Notes: generated by a model from the sequence alone, not told the origin. DNA of 64,000 nt from Syntrophus buswellii (GCF_046097065.1 NZ_CP175563.1:2976001-3040000); one strand, 5' to 3'; shown: positions 1-9,624, counted from the stretch's first letter. Program-made: numbers and translations.

Positions 1-428
1 GCGAACTCGACAAGGTGGCCAATGCCAGTGAGAAATATCCCTATGTCTGCACGACATACTCCTGCACGGAGCACTGGTGCTCCGGGGCTCTGACCCGATG
101 GCAGGCCTGGCTCCTGGAGGCGATGCCGGAACTCTACATCGAAATCGGCGATCTCCTGGCAAAGGAGAAAGGCATCCAGAACGGGCAGCGGGTGAAGGTT
201 TCCTCCATTCGCGGATCCGTGGAATGCGTTGCCATGGTGACCAAGCGTTTCACGCCCTTCCAGGTGGAAGGAAAGACGGTTCATCAGGTCGGGCTTCCCT
301 TCAATTACGGCTGGCTCTTCCCCAAGGACGGTGGAGACAGCACAAATTTACTGACGCCCACGGTCGGTGACGCCAATACCTTCTGTCCGGAGTACAAGGC
401 GTTCATGGTAAACGTGGAAAGGGCATAG
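1..428 (+). CDS. Formate dehydrogenase catalytic subunit, C-terminal end (partial)
   Basis: The reading frame is open from the left edge, so the start lies outside the window. The visible ~140 residues are the C-terminal molybdopterin-dinucleotide-binding domain of a formate dehydrogenase-type (FdnG/FdhA) molybdo- or tungsto-enzyme, ending in a short tail. Identification rests on the domain character and on the two genes that follow, an FdnH-type Fe-S subunit and an FdnI-type cytochrome b, in the canonical order of a membrane-bound formate dehydrogenase. The family oxidises formate to CO2 (or the reverse) and in syntrophs serves interspecies formate transfer. The active-site Sec/Cys residue is not in the window, so selenium use cannot be judged here. 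Confidence 0.85.
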   Translation, partial: ELDKVANASEKYPYVCTTYSCTEHWCSGALTRWQAWLLEAMPELYIEIGDLLAKEKGIQNGQRVKVSSIRGSVECVAMVTKRFTPFQVEGKTVHQVGLPFNYGWLFPKDGGDSTNLLTPTVGDANTFCPEYKAFMVNVERA

Positions 429-438
429 GGGGGAGACG

Positions 439-1236
439 ATGAAAACTGAATTCGTAAAACTGATCGATACAACGTTGTGCACCGCCTGCCGCGGTTGCCA
501 GGTGGCCTGCAAGCAGTGGAATGAGATGCCCGGGCTGAGGACGAAACAGTGGGGCAGTTACCAGAATCCGCCGGATCTCCAGTGGAACACCTGGACTCTG
601 ATCCGCTTTCAGGAATACGCCCCCAACGAGGGCGACTTCAAGTGGCTCTTCCGGAAGGACGGCTGCATGCACTGCACCGATGCGGCCTGCGTCAAGGTGT
701 GCCCCAGTGGCGCCCTTTATCACACGGAATATGGAACTGTGGGCATCCATCACGATAAGTGCATCGGCTGCAAGTACTGTATTTCCGCCTGTCCCTTTGA
801 TGTTCCCCGGTATGACCGGGCGACGGACAAGGTCTATAAATGCGATCTCTGCTACACCCGGCTCCAGGGAGACCAGCAGCCGGCCTGCGTCAAGTCCTGT
901 CCGACCGGAGCCCTGACCATCGGCCCCAAGGACGCCATGATCAAGAAGGCCTATGCCCGGGCGAAGGAACTTGGTGGAGACGCCAACGTCTACGGAGACA
1001 AGTTCGTCGGCGGAACCCATGTCATTTATGTGCTGGGTGAAAAGGCTGAGGTTTATGAGGGCCTGCCGAAGAATCCCAGTGTGCCGGTTACCACGGTGCT
1101 CTGGAAAGACATTCTGAAACCGCTGAGTCTCCTGGCCGCCGGCGGCGTCGTTGCGGGGTCGTTCCTGCATTATATTATCCACGGACCCAAACTGCCTGAT
1201 GAAGATCAGGGACAAGATACGAAGGGAGGGGAATAA
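439..1236 (+). CDS. Formate dehydrogenase iron-sulfur (beta) subunit
   Basis: 265 residues with four ferredoxin-type cysteine groups. The first is C14, C17, C20 and C24; the others lie near residues 75-90, 110-125 and 140-155. This is the four-[4Fe-4S] wire of the FdnH/HybA/DmsB family. A hydrophobic stretch near residues 220-240 followed by a short tail matches the single membrane anchor of FdnH-type subunits. The start is supported by a GGGGGAG ribosome site. It begins 10 bases after the catalytic subunit stops and ends 2 bases before the cytochrome b gene starts, so the three are one operon. Its role is to carry electrons from the catalytic subunit to the haem subunit. Confidence 0.93.
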   Translation: MKTEFVKLIDTTLCTACRGCQVACKQWNEMPGLRTKQWGSYQNPPDLQWNTWTLIRFQEYAPNEGDFKWLFRKDGCMHCTDAACVKVCPSGALYHTEYGTVGIHHDKCIGCKYCISACPFDVPRYDRATDKVYKCDLCYTRLQGDQQPACVKSCPTGALTIGPKDAMIKKAYARAKELGGDANVYGDKFVGGTHVIYVLGEKAEVYEGLPKNPSVPVTTVLWKDILKPLSLLAAGGVVAGSFLHYIIHGPKLPDEDQGQDTKGGE

Positions 1237-1238
1237 TC

Positions 1239-1910
1239 ATGAGAAAAGGATTAATTCAGGCCACGGACTCCTTTGAACGAATCGTTCACTGGTGTCTGGC
1301 CATATCATGCCTGGTGCTGTGTTTCTCGGGACTGGGGATCATGTTCCATTCCCTGAACTTTCTCGGTGAACCCTTCGGCGGACTGAAATCGTTGAAATAC
1401 ATCCACAACATCACCGCCCTCTTTTTTGCCCTTTCTCTCTTCTTCGCCATAGGCATGTGGTGGAAAGAGGCGGGGATCTTTGTTTTCCCGGAGGACATGG
1501 ATTGGATCAAGTCCGCGGGCGGTTATCTCTGGCATGTCGATCAGGTTCCCGAGGTGGGAAAGTACAATCCCGGCCAGAAGATGTTCTTCCTGGTGGTGGC
1601 GCTTGGCGGGGCGGCCATGGTCTTTTCAGGTCTGATCATGCTCTTTCCCCTGAGCATTCCGGCCATGATCGTCCGGCTGATGTACCTGCTCCACGCCGCC
1701 GGGTTTGTGGCGATTTTCGCCTTTTTCTTCATCCACCTCTACCTTGGAACGGTAGGATCTCCCGGATCGCTGCCGGCCATGACCACGGGCTGGGTGACGA
1801 GAGCCTGGCTTAAAAAGCAGCATCCCAAGTGGCTAAAGGAGATGGAGGAACACGGGACGCTGGTGGTCTACGGCGAAGAAAAGCAGGAAGGGCACGGGCA
1901 CGGTCATTAA
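1239..1910 (+). CDS. Formate dehydrogenase cytochrome b (gamma) subunit
   Basis: 223 residues, FdnI/FdoI-like cytochrome b556 family. About four transmembrane helices are visible (roughly residues 17-40, 55-75, 110-135 and 145-170). Candidate haem ligands are H17 (IVHW), the His in YIHN, and the His in LLHAAG and FFIHLY. It anchors the complex to the membrane and exchanges electrons with quinone. The C-terminus ends in an alternating Gly-His tail (GHGHGH), uncommon for the family and possibly metal-binding. It is the last gene of the operon, with a terminator about 50 bases downstream. Confidence 0.92.
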   Translation: MRKGLIQATDSFERIVHWCLAISCLVLCFSGLGIMFHSLNFLGEPFGGLKSLKYIHNITALFFALSLFFAIGMWWKEAGIFVFPEDMDWIKSAGGYLWHVDQVPEVGKYNPGQKMFFLVVALGGAAMVFSGLIMLFPLSIPAMIVRLMYLLHAAGFVAIFAFFFIHLYLGTVGSPGSLPAMTTGWVTRAWLKKQHPKWLKEMEEHGTLVVYGEEKQEGHGHGH

Positions 1911-1956
1911 GACAGGACCGGCAACATAAAATAAGGGTGCTTCACCCGATATGCAT

Positions 1957-1993
1957 AAAAGGCAGAGTCATGTCCAATGGCTCTGCCTTTTTG
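1957..1993 (+). terminator. Intrinsic terminator after the formate dehydrogenase operon
   Basis: The arms AAAGGCAGAG and CTCTGCCTTT form a 10-bp stem around a 13-base loop, followed by a T run. This is a classic rho-independent terminator for the plus-strand operon. Confidence 0.9.
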
Positions 1994-2088
1994 CGTGGAG
2001 TCAGAACCACCCGAATATTTATGAACATGGCGCAATGAGGGATGGGATGGGCGGGGCTTGGAACAAACCGACCATTCAAGAAAGGGCC

Positions 2089-2117
2089 TTGACAATCTTT
2101 CTTCGCAAGCCTAGAAT
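2089..2117 (+). promoter_or_regulatory. Sigma-70-type promoter for the ADP-forming synthetase gene
   Basis: TTGACA (2089-2094), a 17-base spacer, then TAGAAT (2112-2117): a near-consensus housekeeping promoter. Transcription would start near 2124, leaving about 178 untranslated bases before the preferred start at 2302. I see no recognisable riboswitch in that leader. The rest of the 1911-2301 gap holds only the terminator and this promoter. Confidence 0.7.
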
Positions 2118-2301
2118 TTGAGGTGTATTTTTTGATGTATTGCAGGTAAATTCACACAGTTGACTTGTTGCCGGTTTGATATCGCGTCTCGAACGGATCC
2201 TCCTGCCATTCCTCTTCGCTCACCAACCCGCACGGAGGCGTAGAAGGGCGCACAGGTTTTTTCCTCAATCTTCTCTTAACCGCAGAAAGCATGGTGAACT
2301 C

Positions 2302-4341
2302 ATGCATGCCTTGGAACCTCTCTTCAATCCAAAATCCATTGCCGTCATCGGCGCTTCGTCCGACGAATACAAGGCCGGATATCAAGTCCTGTTTTCGCTG
2401 AAGGATTTTCCCGGAAGGCTTTACCCGGTAAATCCGAAGGCCGACACGATTCTCGGATTTCAGGCCTATCCGAGAATTGCAGATATCCCGGAAAAGATCG
2501 ACCTTGCCGTGCTCACTGTGCCCGCCGCGTCATGTCCCGACGCCATTGAGGAAGCAGGCAGGGCGGGAGCGAAATCCGCACTGATCATCAGCGGGGGCTT
2601 CGCGGAATCGGGAGAGGAGGGGAAACGATTGCAGGAGAGGGTTCTGTCTGCGTGCCGGACTTACGGGGTGCGCCTTCTCGGACCGAACACCGCCGGGTTT
2701 GCAAATCTTCATTCAACAGTCTCCGCCAATTTTCTTCCCTGGATCATGAAGATGAAGCGCGGCGGGATCGGCCTCGTTTCGCAGAGCGGGGCGATGACCT
2801 TCACGATCGCATCGCTTCTCTACGGCCGCAAGCTGGGACTCAGCATCGCCACGGGGACAGGCAACGGAGCCGATGTGGATACCGCCGACGCCGTTGACTA
2901 CCTGGCTCAGCATTCGGAGACGAAGGTCATTCTCCTTTATTTCGAAGGAACTCCGAACGGCCGCCGGCTCTATGAGGCCGTAAAGAATACGGTAAAGAGC
3001 AAGCCCGTGGTCGTGCTCACGGTTGGAAAGGCGGATGTGGCCGACTTCGCCGCTTCCCACACGGGAAACCTGATGGGTTCATACGCCCTGAAATGCGCCG
3101 CCCTTTCGCAGGCCGGAGCGGTCATAGCGGATACGGTCGACGATCTTCTCGATGCCGCCGCGCTCCTGTCGCGCGTCAGGCTCGAACCAGGCCGTGAGCC
3201 CGGCGTGGGGCTGCTCACAGGCCAGGCCGGGCCCGGCATGGTCATCACCGATTACCTGAGGAGCAGGGGCGTCGTGCTGCCCGAACTGGGGCAAAGCGCC
3301 GTGGAGAAGATCAAAAAGCTTCTCCCCATGAGCTATATCAAGAACCCTGTGGATACGACAAGACCCGGGCCTTCTTTCAAGGATATTTTCCTCGCGATGG
3401 CCGAGGATCCTTCCATCGATGTTCTGATCATTTTCGCCATTTACGAACCTGCGGTTATTGACCCGATCGAACTGTTCACCACCATTCGCGACAGAACGAA
3501 CAAACCGGTTCTTTTCGCAACAGCAGGCTTTCCTGAAGCCGTGGCCGAGGCGGTGGAAGCAGTCGAGCAAATGGGGGTCCCCGTCTTCACCTCCCCGGAC
3601 AGCGTGTCCAGGGCGGTGACGGCGCTGGTCCGTGATTCAAAGGCGGCATACCGAGAAACGGGCGCAGCGGAAGAAGAATCCCCGGGGGAAATCCGATTCG
3701 CAGGCAAGGTTCTCACCGAAGCGGAGGGCAAGGACATCTTGAACGGAATCGGCATCGCAACACCGGAAAGGGCGGTCTGCTCCAATCACGATGAAGCGCG
3801 GCAGGCTTTCAGAAGGCTGAGAAAACCCTGCGCCGTCAAGGTGCTGGACAGCCGCATTACCCATAAGACCGAGGTCGGCGGCGTGCATCTGGATATTTAC
3901 GGGGAGGATGAACTGGTGAAGGCCCTGGAGCTGATCGATGCGATAGGCAAAGAAGGTGAGAGCCCGAGGAAATACCTCATCGAAGAAATGGCGGAAAAGG
4001 GAGTCGAAATCATCATCGGAGCCAAGAACGACGCCAGCTTCGGCCCAAGCGTCCTGGCAGGGATGGGCGGCATTGCCGCCGAAGCCATGGGCGACACGAG
4101 CATCAGGCTTGCGCCGCTGAACCTTGAAGAGGCAAAGTCCATGCTGTACGAGCTGAAGGGCGGAAGACTCCTGGAAGGATGGCGCGGAGCGGCTCCCGCG
4201 GACATTGAGCGCGCTGCCGAGGCCATCGTGAAAATCGGCGGGCTGATCTCTTCACACCCTGAGATCAGGGAAATCGATCTCAATCCCGTGCGCGTTTACA
4301 AAAAAGGGATTCTCGCCCTTGACGCCCTGTTTGTCATATGA
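2302..4341 (+). CDS. ADP-forming acyl-/acetyl-CoA synthetase (fused alpha-beta)
   Basis: 679 residues from the chosen ATG. The frame is open 126 bases further upstream, but that extension is an Arg-rich, unfamily-like sequence; homology begins immediately after 2302 with a Rossmann motif (SIAVIGAS). Domain order: CoA-binding (1-130), succinyl-CoA-ligase-like (150-290) with the phosphohistidine motif ASHTG at H253, a second CoA-ligase flavodoxin-like domain (300-440), and a C-terminal ATP-grasp domain (from about 450). The family catalyses acyl-CoA + ADP + Pi to acid + ATP + CoA, giving substrate-level ATP from acetyl-CoA or other acyl-CoAs. It is monocistronic with its own promoter. Substrate range cannot be told from sequence. 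Confidence 0.9.
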   Translation: MHALEPLFNPKSIAVIGASSDEYKAGYQVLFSLKDFPGRLYPVNPKADTILGFQAYPRIADIPEKIDLAVLTVPAASCPDAIEEAGRAGAKSALIISGGFAESGEEGKRLQERVLSACRTYGVRLLGPNTAGFANLHSTVSANFLPWIMKMKRGGIGLVSQSGAMTFTIASLLYGRKLGLSIATGTGNGADVDTADAVDYLAQHSETKVILLYFEGTPNGRRLYEAVKNTVKSKPVVVLTVGKADVADFAASHTGNLMGSYALKCAALSQAGAVIADTVDDLLDAAALLSRVRLEPGREPGVGLLTGQAGPGMVITDYLRSRGVVLPELGQSAVEKIKKLLPMSYIKNPVDTTRPGPSFKDIFLAMAEDPSIDVLIIFAIYEPAVIDPIELFTTIRDRTNKPVLFATAGFPEAVAEAVEAVEQMGVPVFTSPDSVSRAVTALVRDSKAAYRETGAAEEESPGEIRFAGKVLTEAEGKDILNGIGIATPERAVCSNHDEARQAFRRLRKPCAVKVLDSRITHKTEVGGVHLDIYGEDELVKALELIDAIGKEGESPRKYLIEEMAEKGVEIIIGAKNDASFGPSVLAGMGGIAAEAMGDTSIRLAPLNLEEAKSMLYELKGGRLLEGWRGAAPADIERAAEAIVKIGGLISSHPEIREIDLNPVRVYKKGILALDALFVI

Positions 4342-4531
4342 TCACGGAAAGCCCTGCCCGTTCCCCGGGATCGCGGCAGATCGATCATCGGAACGCCAGG
4401 TGACCCGTGGGTTTCAAGCGCTCTTCCCGGATCGGGTACGTCGCCGTTGAGAATGTTCTGGTCCTGGATTACAGCGGCAATCCGACGCTGGACGGCCGTC
4501 TGTTCAAAGGGCGAAGTGAGCGGACTCCGCT

Positions 4532-5491
4532 TCAGGGCGCCCCGGGAAGCAGGCGGATGATCCCGCCGTAGTTTTCATCGTCCGTTCCCACAAAGATCTG
4601 CCTGCGGCCCTCTTTGGTTTCGCGGACGGCGATGCTCTCGACTTTCAATCCGTCCAGGGTTGCCAACCGTTTTTCCCCGCCCAGCTCGACCGTCGGATTG
4701 CCTTCTTGATCGGCAAGGACCCTCCCGATCTGCCATACCACACTGCGGAACGGGCCGTCATCGATTCCAGGATCGCTGGCGGACGCGCTGTAGATGAAGC
4801 CCTCGCCGTCAACCGCCAGAGCAACGATGGGCCGGGTATTGATTCCGACGGGGTCTTCCGCGTGATACGTGACCTCCTTGAATGGCCCGAACAGGATTGG
4901 ATCCAGGGAAAGTTTCGCCCAGCGGATTTTTGTGGACAGCAGGCCGCCGGCACGCTCCGCGTAAAGGAAAACCAGTTGCTGCCCGACCTGGCAGACCTCG
5001 GTAGCCTCGACATTTTCGACGGGAACGGGCCAGGATGCGTAAGACTCGATGGTCAGCGCCCCCCCATGATATCGTGCAAAGAAGATCCGCCGGGCCTCTT
5101 CGCCTGCCTGGCCGCTTTCAACCAGCAGAAAGCCCCTTCCACCCGGAATGCGGCTGACGCTCTCCAGATCACTGGCGGAGCCGCCGGGTCCGGGAAATTT
5201 CAACTCCGGAGATTTCCAGGTGACCCCCTTGGTCTCGGATCTGGGAAGGCGGACAATGCTGACCCGGGGCAGTGCATTCTTCTCCCGACCGCCTTTGGTA
5301 TCGTGAACGCCAAGAAACAGATCGTCCTCGATCCAGGCCAGTCCGCTCAGATCAAGCAGGGTTGCCGTGCCGACGATCCCCTGGGGCCGAGCCGAGGTCA
5401 TTGCGCAACCCGTCAGCAGGATCAGGACGCCCAGCAAAACGATGGCGAAACAGATCTTCCGGCCATGCCTTTTGGTGTTACGTGCATTCAT
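4532..5491 (-). CDS. Lipoprotein, probable beta-propeller, function unknown
   Basis: 319 residues. An N-terminal basic region and hydrophobic segment run into a lipobox (LLTGC, Cys29), so this is an exported lipid-anchored protein. The rest is rich in short beta-strand-like blocks with repeated pattern (LSGLAWIEDDLFLGVHD near residue 48; other blocks near 110, 200 and 270). These resemble the SdiA-regulated / phytase-esterase-like propeller families, but the match is by eye only. It stands alone between convergent and divergent neighbours. No catalytic motif was recognised. Confidence 0.7.
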   Translation of the reverse strand: MNARNTKRHGRKICFAIVLLGVLILLTGCAMTSARPQGIVGTATLLDLSGLAWIEDDLFLGVHDTKGGREKNALPRVSIVRLPRSETKGVTWKSPELKFPGPGGSASDLESVSRIPGGRGFLLVESGQAGEEARRIFFARYHGGALTIESYASWPVPVENVEATEVCQVGQQLVFLYAERAGGLLSTKIRWAKLSLDPILFGPFKEVTYHAEDPVGINTRPIVALAVDGEGFIYSASASDPGIDDGPFRSVVWQIGRVLADQEGNPTVELGGEKRLATLDGLKVESIAVRETKEGRRQIFVGTDDENYGGIIRLLPGAP

Positions 5492-5902
5492 CTTGAGGCT
5501 CCTTCCGGTTCCGGCCCGATCGGCCGGGCTGGTCTCAGGCTTGAGATTTCCTCAAGAAAGATGAAGAGGATCCCTCCTCCCTGAGATAAAAACACCATCC
5601 CTTATTTCGGATATTATAAGAAAAGAAGCCCTGAAAAGTCAATGGCATCGCAGAGATAGATATCCGGGCATAAGCCGATCAACGGCGCAGGGCAGAGGAG
5701 CCGTCCTGACGAGGGAAATTTCAGTTGTTGGTGAAAACTAAACATGGTATTTAATAAAATTAATAAATCGTCCGGTTTTCATTATAGGAAACAGGAACTG
5801 GAGCCATCTCGATTCCGCTGCCGCCTTTGAAAGACAGCCGGTGAGAACACGAAAGAACTCCGGGTCCTTCCTGACTTCCGGTCTTGAATAGAGGAAATTT
5901 CA
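5492..5902. other. Intergenic region between the lipoprotein gene and aroF
   Basis: About 410 bases between divergent genes. The middle (5720-5790) is A+T-rich and presumably carries promoters, but no hexamer pair is convincing. I see no T-box, leader peptide or terminator-type attenuator ahead of aroF-pheA. Confidence 0.5.
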
Positions 5903-6727
5903 ATGGAAAATCTGAAACTAGTGGCCGGGCTCGGCAAGGAGCGAAGTAAAATCCAGGTGGGGAATGCCGTGTTCGGTGAAAGCCTGGTTATCATAGCAGG
6001 ACCATGCAGCGTGGAGAGCGACGACCAGATCATGGAAACGGCGCTGGCTGTCAAGGCAGCCGGGGCCGACATCCTCCGCGGCGGCGCGTTCAAGCCCAGG
6101 ACTTCGCCTTACGCCTTCCAGGGGCTGGGGCTGCAGGGCTTAAAATATCTTGCCAAAGCGGGAGAAGCCACGGGTCTGCCGGTGATCACCGAGGTGCTGG
6201 ATACCCGTGATGTTTCCTGGGTTGCGGAATTCGCCCAGATGCTGCAGATCGGCGCCCGGAACATGCAGAATTTCTCGCTGCTGAAGGAAGTGGGGAAATG
6301 CCAGCGGCCGGTTCTGCTGAAACGAGGCATGTACTCCACTTTGGAGGAATGGCTCAATTGCGCCGAATACATCATGAACGAGGGAAATCCTCAGGTTGTA
6401 CTCTGCGAGCGGGGGATCCGCACCTTCGAAACCTACACGAGGAACACACTCGATCTTAGCGCTGTTCCAGCGGTCAAGGAAATCAGCCATCTGCCGGTAA
6501 TCACGGACCCCACCCACGGCACGGGAAAAGTCAGCCTCATCAAACCCATGTGCCTGGCCTCCGTCGCGGCCGGGGCCGACGGAATCACACTGGAAGTCCA
6601 CCGGAATCCACCGGAAGCCCTCAGTGACAAGGATCAGGCGCTGACCCACGGCGAGTTTGACGAAATCGTAAAGGAAGTCAGACTCCTGGAACGCTATATG
6701 AAGGAGAAAAAAGATGCACTTAGCTGA
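5903..6727 (+). CDS. aroF: 3-deoxy-7-phosphoheptulonate (DAHP) synthase
   Basis: 274 residues. It catalyses the first step of the shikimate pathway: PEP + erythrose 4-phosphate to DAHP. It belongs to the short, KdsA-like class I-beta type, with no added ACT or ferredoxin-like regulatory domain visible. Family motifs: the metal-ligand Cys in IAGPCSVES, the RGGAFKPRTSPY loop, and the late DPTHGTG segment. The start has a good site (GAGGAAAT, about 6 bases upstream). It overlaps the next gene, a chorismate mutase/prephenate dehydratase, by 14 bases, so the two are translationally coupled and serve phenylalanine synthesis. Feedback control, if any, would have to come from the partner's ACT domain. 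Confidence 0.93.
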   Translation: MENLKLVAGLGKERSKIQVGNAVFGESLVIIAGPCSVESDDQIMETALAVKAAGADILRGGAFKPRTSPYAFQGLGLQGLKYLAKAGEATGLPVITEVLDTRDVSWVAEFAQMLQIGARNMQNFSLLKEVGKCQRPVLLKRGMYSTLEEWLNCAEYIMNEGNPQVVLCERGIRTFETYTRNTLDLSAVPAVKEISHLPVITDPTHGTGKVSLIKPMCLASVAAGADGITLEVHRNPPEALSDKDQALTHGEFDEIVKEVRLLERYMKEKKDALS

Positions 6728-7778
6728 AATACGGGCCGAAATCGATCAGACGGATATGCAGATAGTCAAGCTCATCAACCAGCGCATGGAATACGTGTTG
6801 AGGACCGGCAAACTCAAGCAGTTCATCCTGGACCCTGCCCGCGAGGAGCAGGTTTTAAAACAGATGCTGTCCCAGGCCCGTGGGCTGATCCGCCCGGAAT
6901 TCATTACGGAGCTTTATCAGTCGATCATCTCGGAAAGCAAACTGCTGCAGGAGCGAAACCTTAAGCTGGTGGGCTTTCAGGGAGAGCACGGGGCCTGGGG
7001 CGAGTTGGCCGTCCGCCGCTATGCCGAAGACATGATCCCCATTCCCTGCATGGAATTCGCCCATGTGTTCGAGGGGGTGCGGGACAAGGAGCTGGACTTT
7101 GGGATGGTGCCGGTGGAAAATTCCCTGGAAGGCGCCGTGACCGAAGTCAACGACATCCTGGTAGAGACGGAGCTTAACATCGCCGGCGAGGTCGTGGTTC
7201 CCGTTCGCCAATGCCTCCTGGCCCTGCCCGGTACCGACTACCGGGAGATCAAGGTGGTTTATTCCCACCCCCAGGCCCTGGCGCAGTGCCGCAGCTTCCT
7301 GTCGCGAAACAAACTGGAGCCGCGCCCCTTTTACGACACGGCCGGCGCGGCGCGCTGGCTGTCCCAGGAGCGGCCGAGTTCCACAGCGGTCATCGCCAGT
7401 CCGATTGCCGCAGAACTCTATGGTCTGGACGTCATCAAGGAAGATATCGGGGACAACACGGATAATTTTACCCGCTTTCTCCTGATCTCCCGGGAGCCCA
7501 GTGCCACTCCCGGAAATAAATGCTCACTGGTCTTTTCCACGCAGCATCGGGCCGGTGCCCTTTTCGAAGTCCTGCAGGTGTTCGCCGAAAATGAGATCAA
7601 CCTTACGCGAATCGAATCCCGGCCCATCCGCCGGAATCCCGGCGCCTATGCGTTTCTTCTGGATTTTCTGGGAAGGGAGGATGATCCGGTCGTTCAAAAA
7701 GCGCTGGGAAGGATTCGGGAAATGACGCCCATGTCCCGGATCTTGGGCTATTATCCCGAAGCCGCACCGGCCCGGTAA
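6714..7778 (+). CDS. pheA: Bifunctional chorismate mutase / prephenate dehydratase (P-protein)
   Basis: 354 residues. Domains: AroQ-type chorismate mutase (1-85), prephenate dehydratase (about 90-265) with the TDNFTRF motif near the end, and a C-terminal ACT domain (about 270-345) with the SRPI segment that binds phenylalanine in relatives. It converts chorismate to prephenate to phenylpyruvate. The dehydratase N-terminal motif reads GFQGEHGAWGE, a variant of the usual GxxGTFS. Its start lies inside the end of aroF, indicating coupled translation. It converges on the helicase gene downstream. Confidence 0.94.
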   Translation: MHLAEIRAEIDQTDMQIVKLINQRMEYVLRTGKLKQFILDPAREEQVLKQMLSQARGLIRPEFITELYQSIISESKLLQERNLKLVGFQGEHGAWGELAVRRYAEDMIPIPCMEFAHVFEGVRDKELDFGMVPVENSLEGAVTEVNDILVETELNIAGEVVVPVRQCLLALPGTDYREIKVVYSHPQALAQCRSFLSRNKLEPRPFYDTAGAARWLSQERPSSTAVIASPIAAELYGLDVIKEDIGDNTDNFTRFLLISREPSATPGNKCSLVFSTQHRAGALFEVLQVFAENEINLTRIESRPIRRNPGAYAFLLDFLGREDDPVVQKALGRIREMTPMSRILGYYPEAAPAR

Positions 7779-7851
7779 ATTGAACCGGCTTTCCCGGGCG
7801 AGAAGGTGCCAGAGGCTCAGGCGTTGGCGAGTGAACGGATTGCCGATGCGC

Positions 7852-9624
7852 TCAGCTCAGGTGGCATCCGCGATGCCGCCCTGTCGTCTCCCTGGGCGCG
7901 AATCGGTGCTCGCCTTCAGGCAGGACTCTCCGGACTTTTCCATCCTGCTTCGTGCGGCTTGAATCGTAAGGCTGCTTTTCGGCCTTGCGTCCAACGCTGT
8001 TTCTCCGGTCAATCTCTATGGTGACAGGCCGTCCGTTGGCCGTTAACGTCCGCAGGGCCTGCGCCATCTTCCGGGCAAATCGGCTGTCAGCCGTCAGGAC
8101 GGAGGTGTTGTTCATCACTTCGATTCCGTCCAGGCGAAGCTGCGGTATCCCCATGGCATGAGACAGATCGCGCATCAGGCCTTTCTGGCTGATGCCGTCT
8201 TTCTTTCCGGCATTGATCAGAAAGCGGGTTGATTTCCTGTGAACCGGTGAAGACGATTTTCCGGCCTCCCGAATCTTTTTCTTAACGGTCACCTTTTCGA
8301 CGACATTCAAGTCCGGTGCGTTCCGGTAAGACGCCAGAAAACGGTTAAATTCCATAGAAACAAAACGTTTGATCAGTTCCTCCCGGTCGAGGGTTTCCAG
8401 GGTCCTGGAGATAACGGGCAGAAAGGGGTCGATCTGTTCCGGATCGATCTCGGCCTGCTTGACGGCCTCCATGTGGCTGAGGAGCCTTTTTTTACAGATC
8501 TCATGACCGGAAGGAATGCGGCCTTCCTCGAAATTCTTCTTGAGACTCCGCTCGATGCCCCGGAGTTTGTACTTTTCCCGCACACCGATCAGGGCGACGG
8601 AAATACCCGCCTTTCCCGCACGGCCTGTGCGGCCGCTCCGGTGCGTATAGCCTGAAGGCTCGTCCGGGAGACTGTAATGAATCACATGGGTCAGATCGTT
8701 GACATCCAGCCCCCTGGCCGCCACATCCGTGGCCACCAGCATCCGGATATTTCTGCTGCGGAATTTGTGCATCACGTGGTCCCGCTGGCTCTGGGAAAGC
8801 TCACCATGGAGGGCATCGGCGCTGTAGCCATCCTCGATCAACTTTTCAACGATGTCGCGCGTCTCCAGCCGCGTCCGGCAAAAAATGATCCCGTAGAGAT
8901 CCGGGGTCATATCGGCAATGCGCCTCAGGGCCTGGTAACGGTACCGGTCTGACACGACATAATAGACGTGATGGACATTTTCCGCCCCGGCATTGCGGCG
9001 GCCAACGGTGATTTCAACGGGATCTTTCATGTAATCCGATGCAATCCCGGCTACTTCACCCGACATGGTCGCAGAAAAGAGCAGGGTGTTTTTTGAATCG
9101 GGTGTTTCAGCCAGAATCGCGTTCAGCTCTTCCCTGAAACCCATCTGCAGCATCTCATCCGCTTCGTCCAGGACAACCCAGTTCAGGGCGGAAAGATCGA
9201 CGGACTGCCGGCGGATCAGATCATAAAGGCGCCCCGGAGTGGCCACGATGATCTGCGCCCCTTTTTGAAGTTCATGAATTTGATGAACAATGCTCGCCCC
9301 GCCGTAAACCGAAGTGATTCTCAGGCCCGGAACGTACCGACCTATCAGGTTCAGATCTCCAGTCACCTGAACACAGAGCTCACGGGTCGGGCACAGGACC
9401 AGAGCCTGGGTCTGCTTTCTCCGCACATCCGTCAACTGGATCAGCGGTATGCCGAAGGCAGCCGTCTTCCCCGTTCCTGTTTGCGCAAGTCCGACCACGT
9501 CGACCTGCTGCTTCAGGAGAATTGGAATAACCTTTTCCTGCACCGGCGTCGGAAGAGAAAAACCCAGCCCGTCCAACCCTTTAAGAATATCGGCCTTCAG
9601 CTCAAGCTCATCAAATGTCTTCAT
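7852..9624 (-). CDS. deaD: DEAD-box ATP-dependent RNA helicase (DeaD/CsdA-like)
   Basis: 590 residues from the ATG at 9624. The frame is open to 9738 but family homology starts at FDELELKADIL, and the extra residues would fall across a hairpin. Motifs in order: Q-motif (GFSLPTPVQEKVI), Walker A AQTGTGKT, DEAD, SAT, and HRSGRTGRAG. Near residues 480-550 there is a DbpA-type RNA-binding domain. The family unwinds structured RNA in ribosome assembly and cold adaptation. It lies downstream of and in line with a cold-shock protein gene, supporting a cold or RNA-structure role. Confidence 0.93.
   Translation of the reverse strand: MKTFDELELKADILKGLDGLGFSLPTPVQEKVIPILLKQQVDVVGLAQTGTGKTAAFGIPLIQLTDVRRKQTQALVLCPTRELCVQVTGDLNLIGRYVPGLRITSVYGGASIVHQIHELQKGAQIIVATPGRLYDLIRRQSVDLSALNWVVLDEADEMLQMGFREELNAILAETPDSKNTLLFSATMSGEVAGIASDYMKDPVEITVGRRNAGAENVHHVYYVVSDRYRYQALRRIADMTPDLYGIIFCRTRLETRDIVEKLIEDGYSADALHGELSQSQRDHVMHKFRSRNIRMLVATDVAARGLDVNDLTHVIHYSLPDEPSGYTHRSGRTGRAGKAGISVALIGVREKYKLRGIERSLKKNFEEGRIPSGHEICKKRLLSHMEAVKQAEIDPEQIDPFLPVISRTLETLDREELIKRFVSMEFNRFLASYRNAPDLNVVEKVTVKKKIREAGKSSSPVHRKSTRFLINAGKKDGISQKGLMRDLSHAMGIPQLRLDGIEVMNNTSVLTADSRFARKMAQALRTLTANGRPVTIEIDRRNSVGRKAEKQPYDSSRTKQDGKVRRVLPEGEHRFAPRETTGRHRGCHLS

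Noticed and set aside
4407..4571. Plus-strand frame of 54 codons (GYVAVENVLVLDYSGNP...) overlapping the lipoprotein gene end
   Set aside because: Protein-like composition but no ribosome site, no family recognised, and it runs 40 bases into a real convergent gene; possibly a gene remnant.
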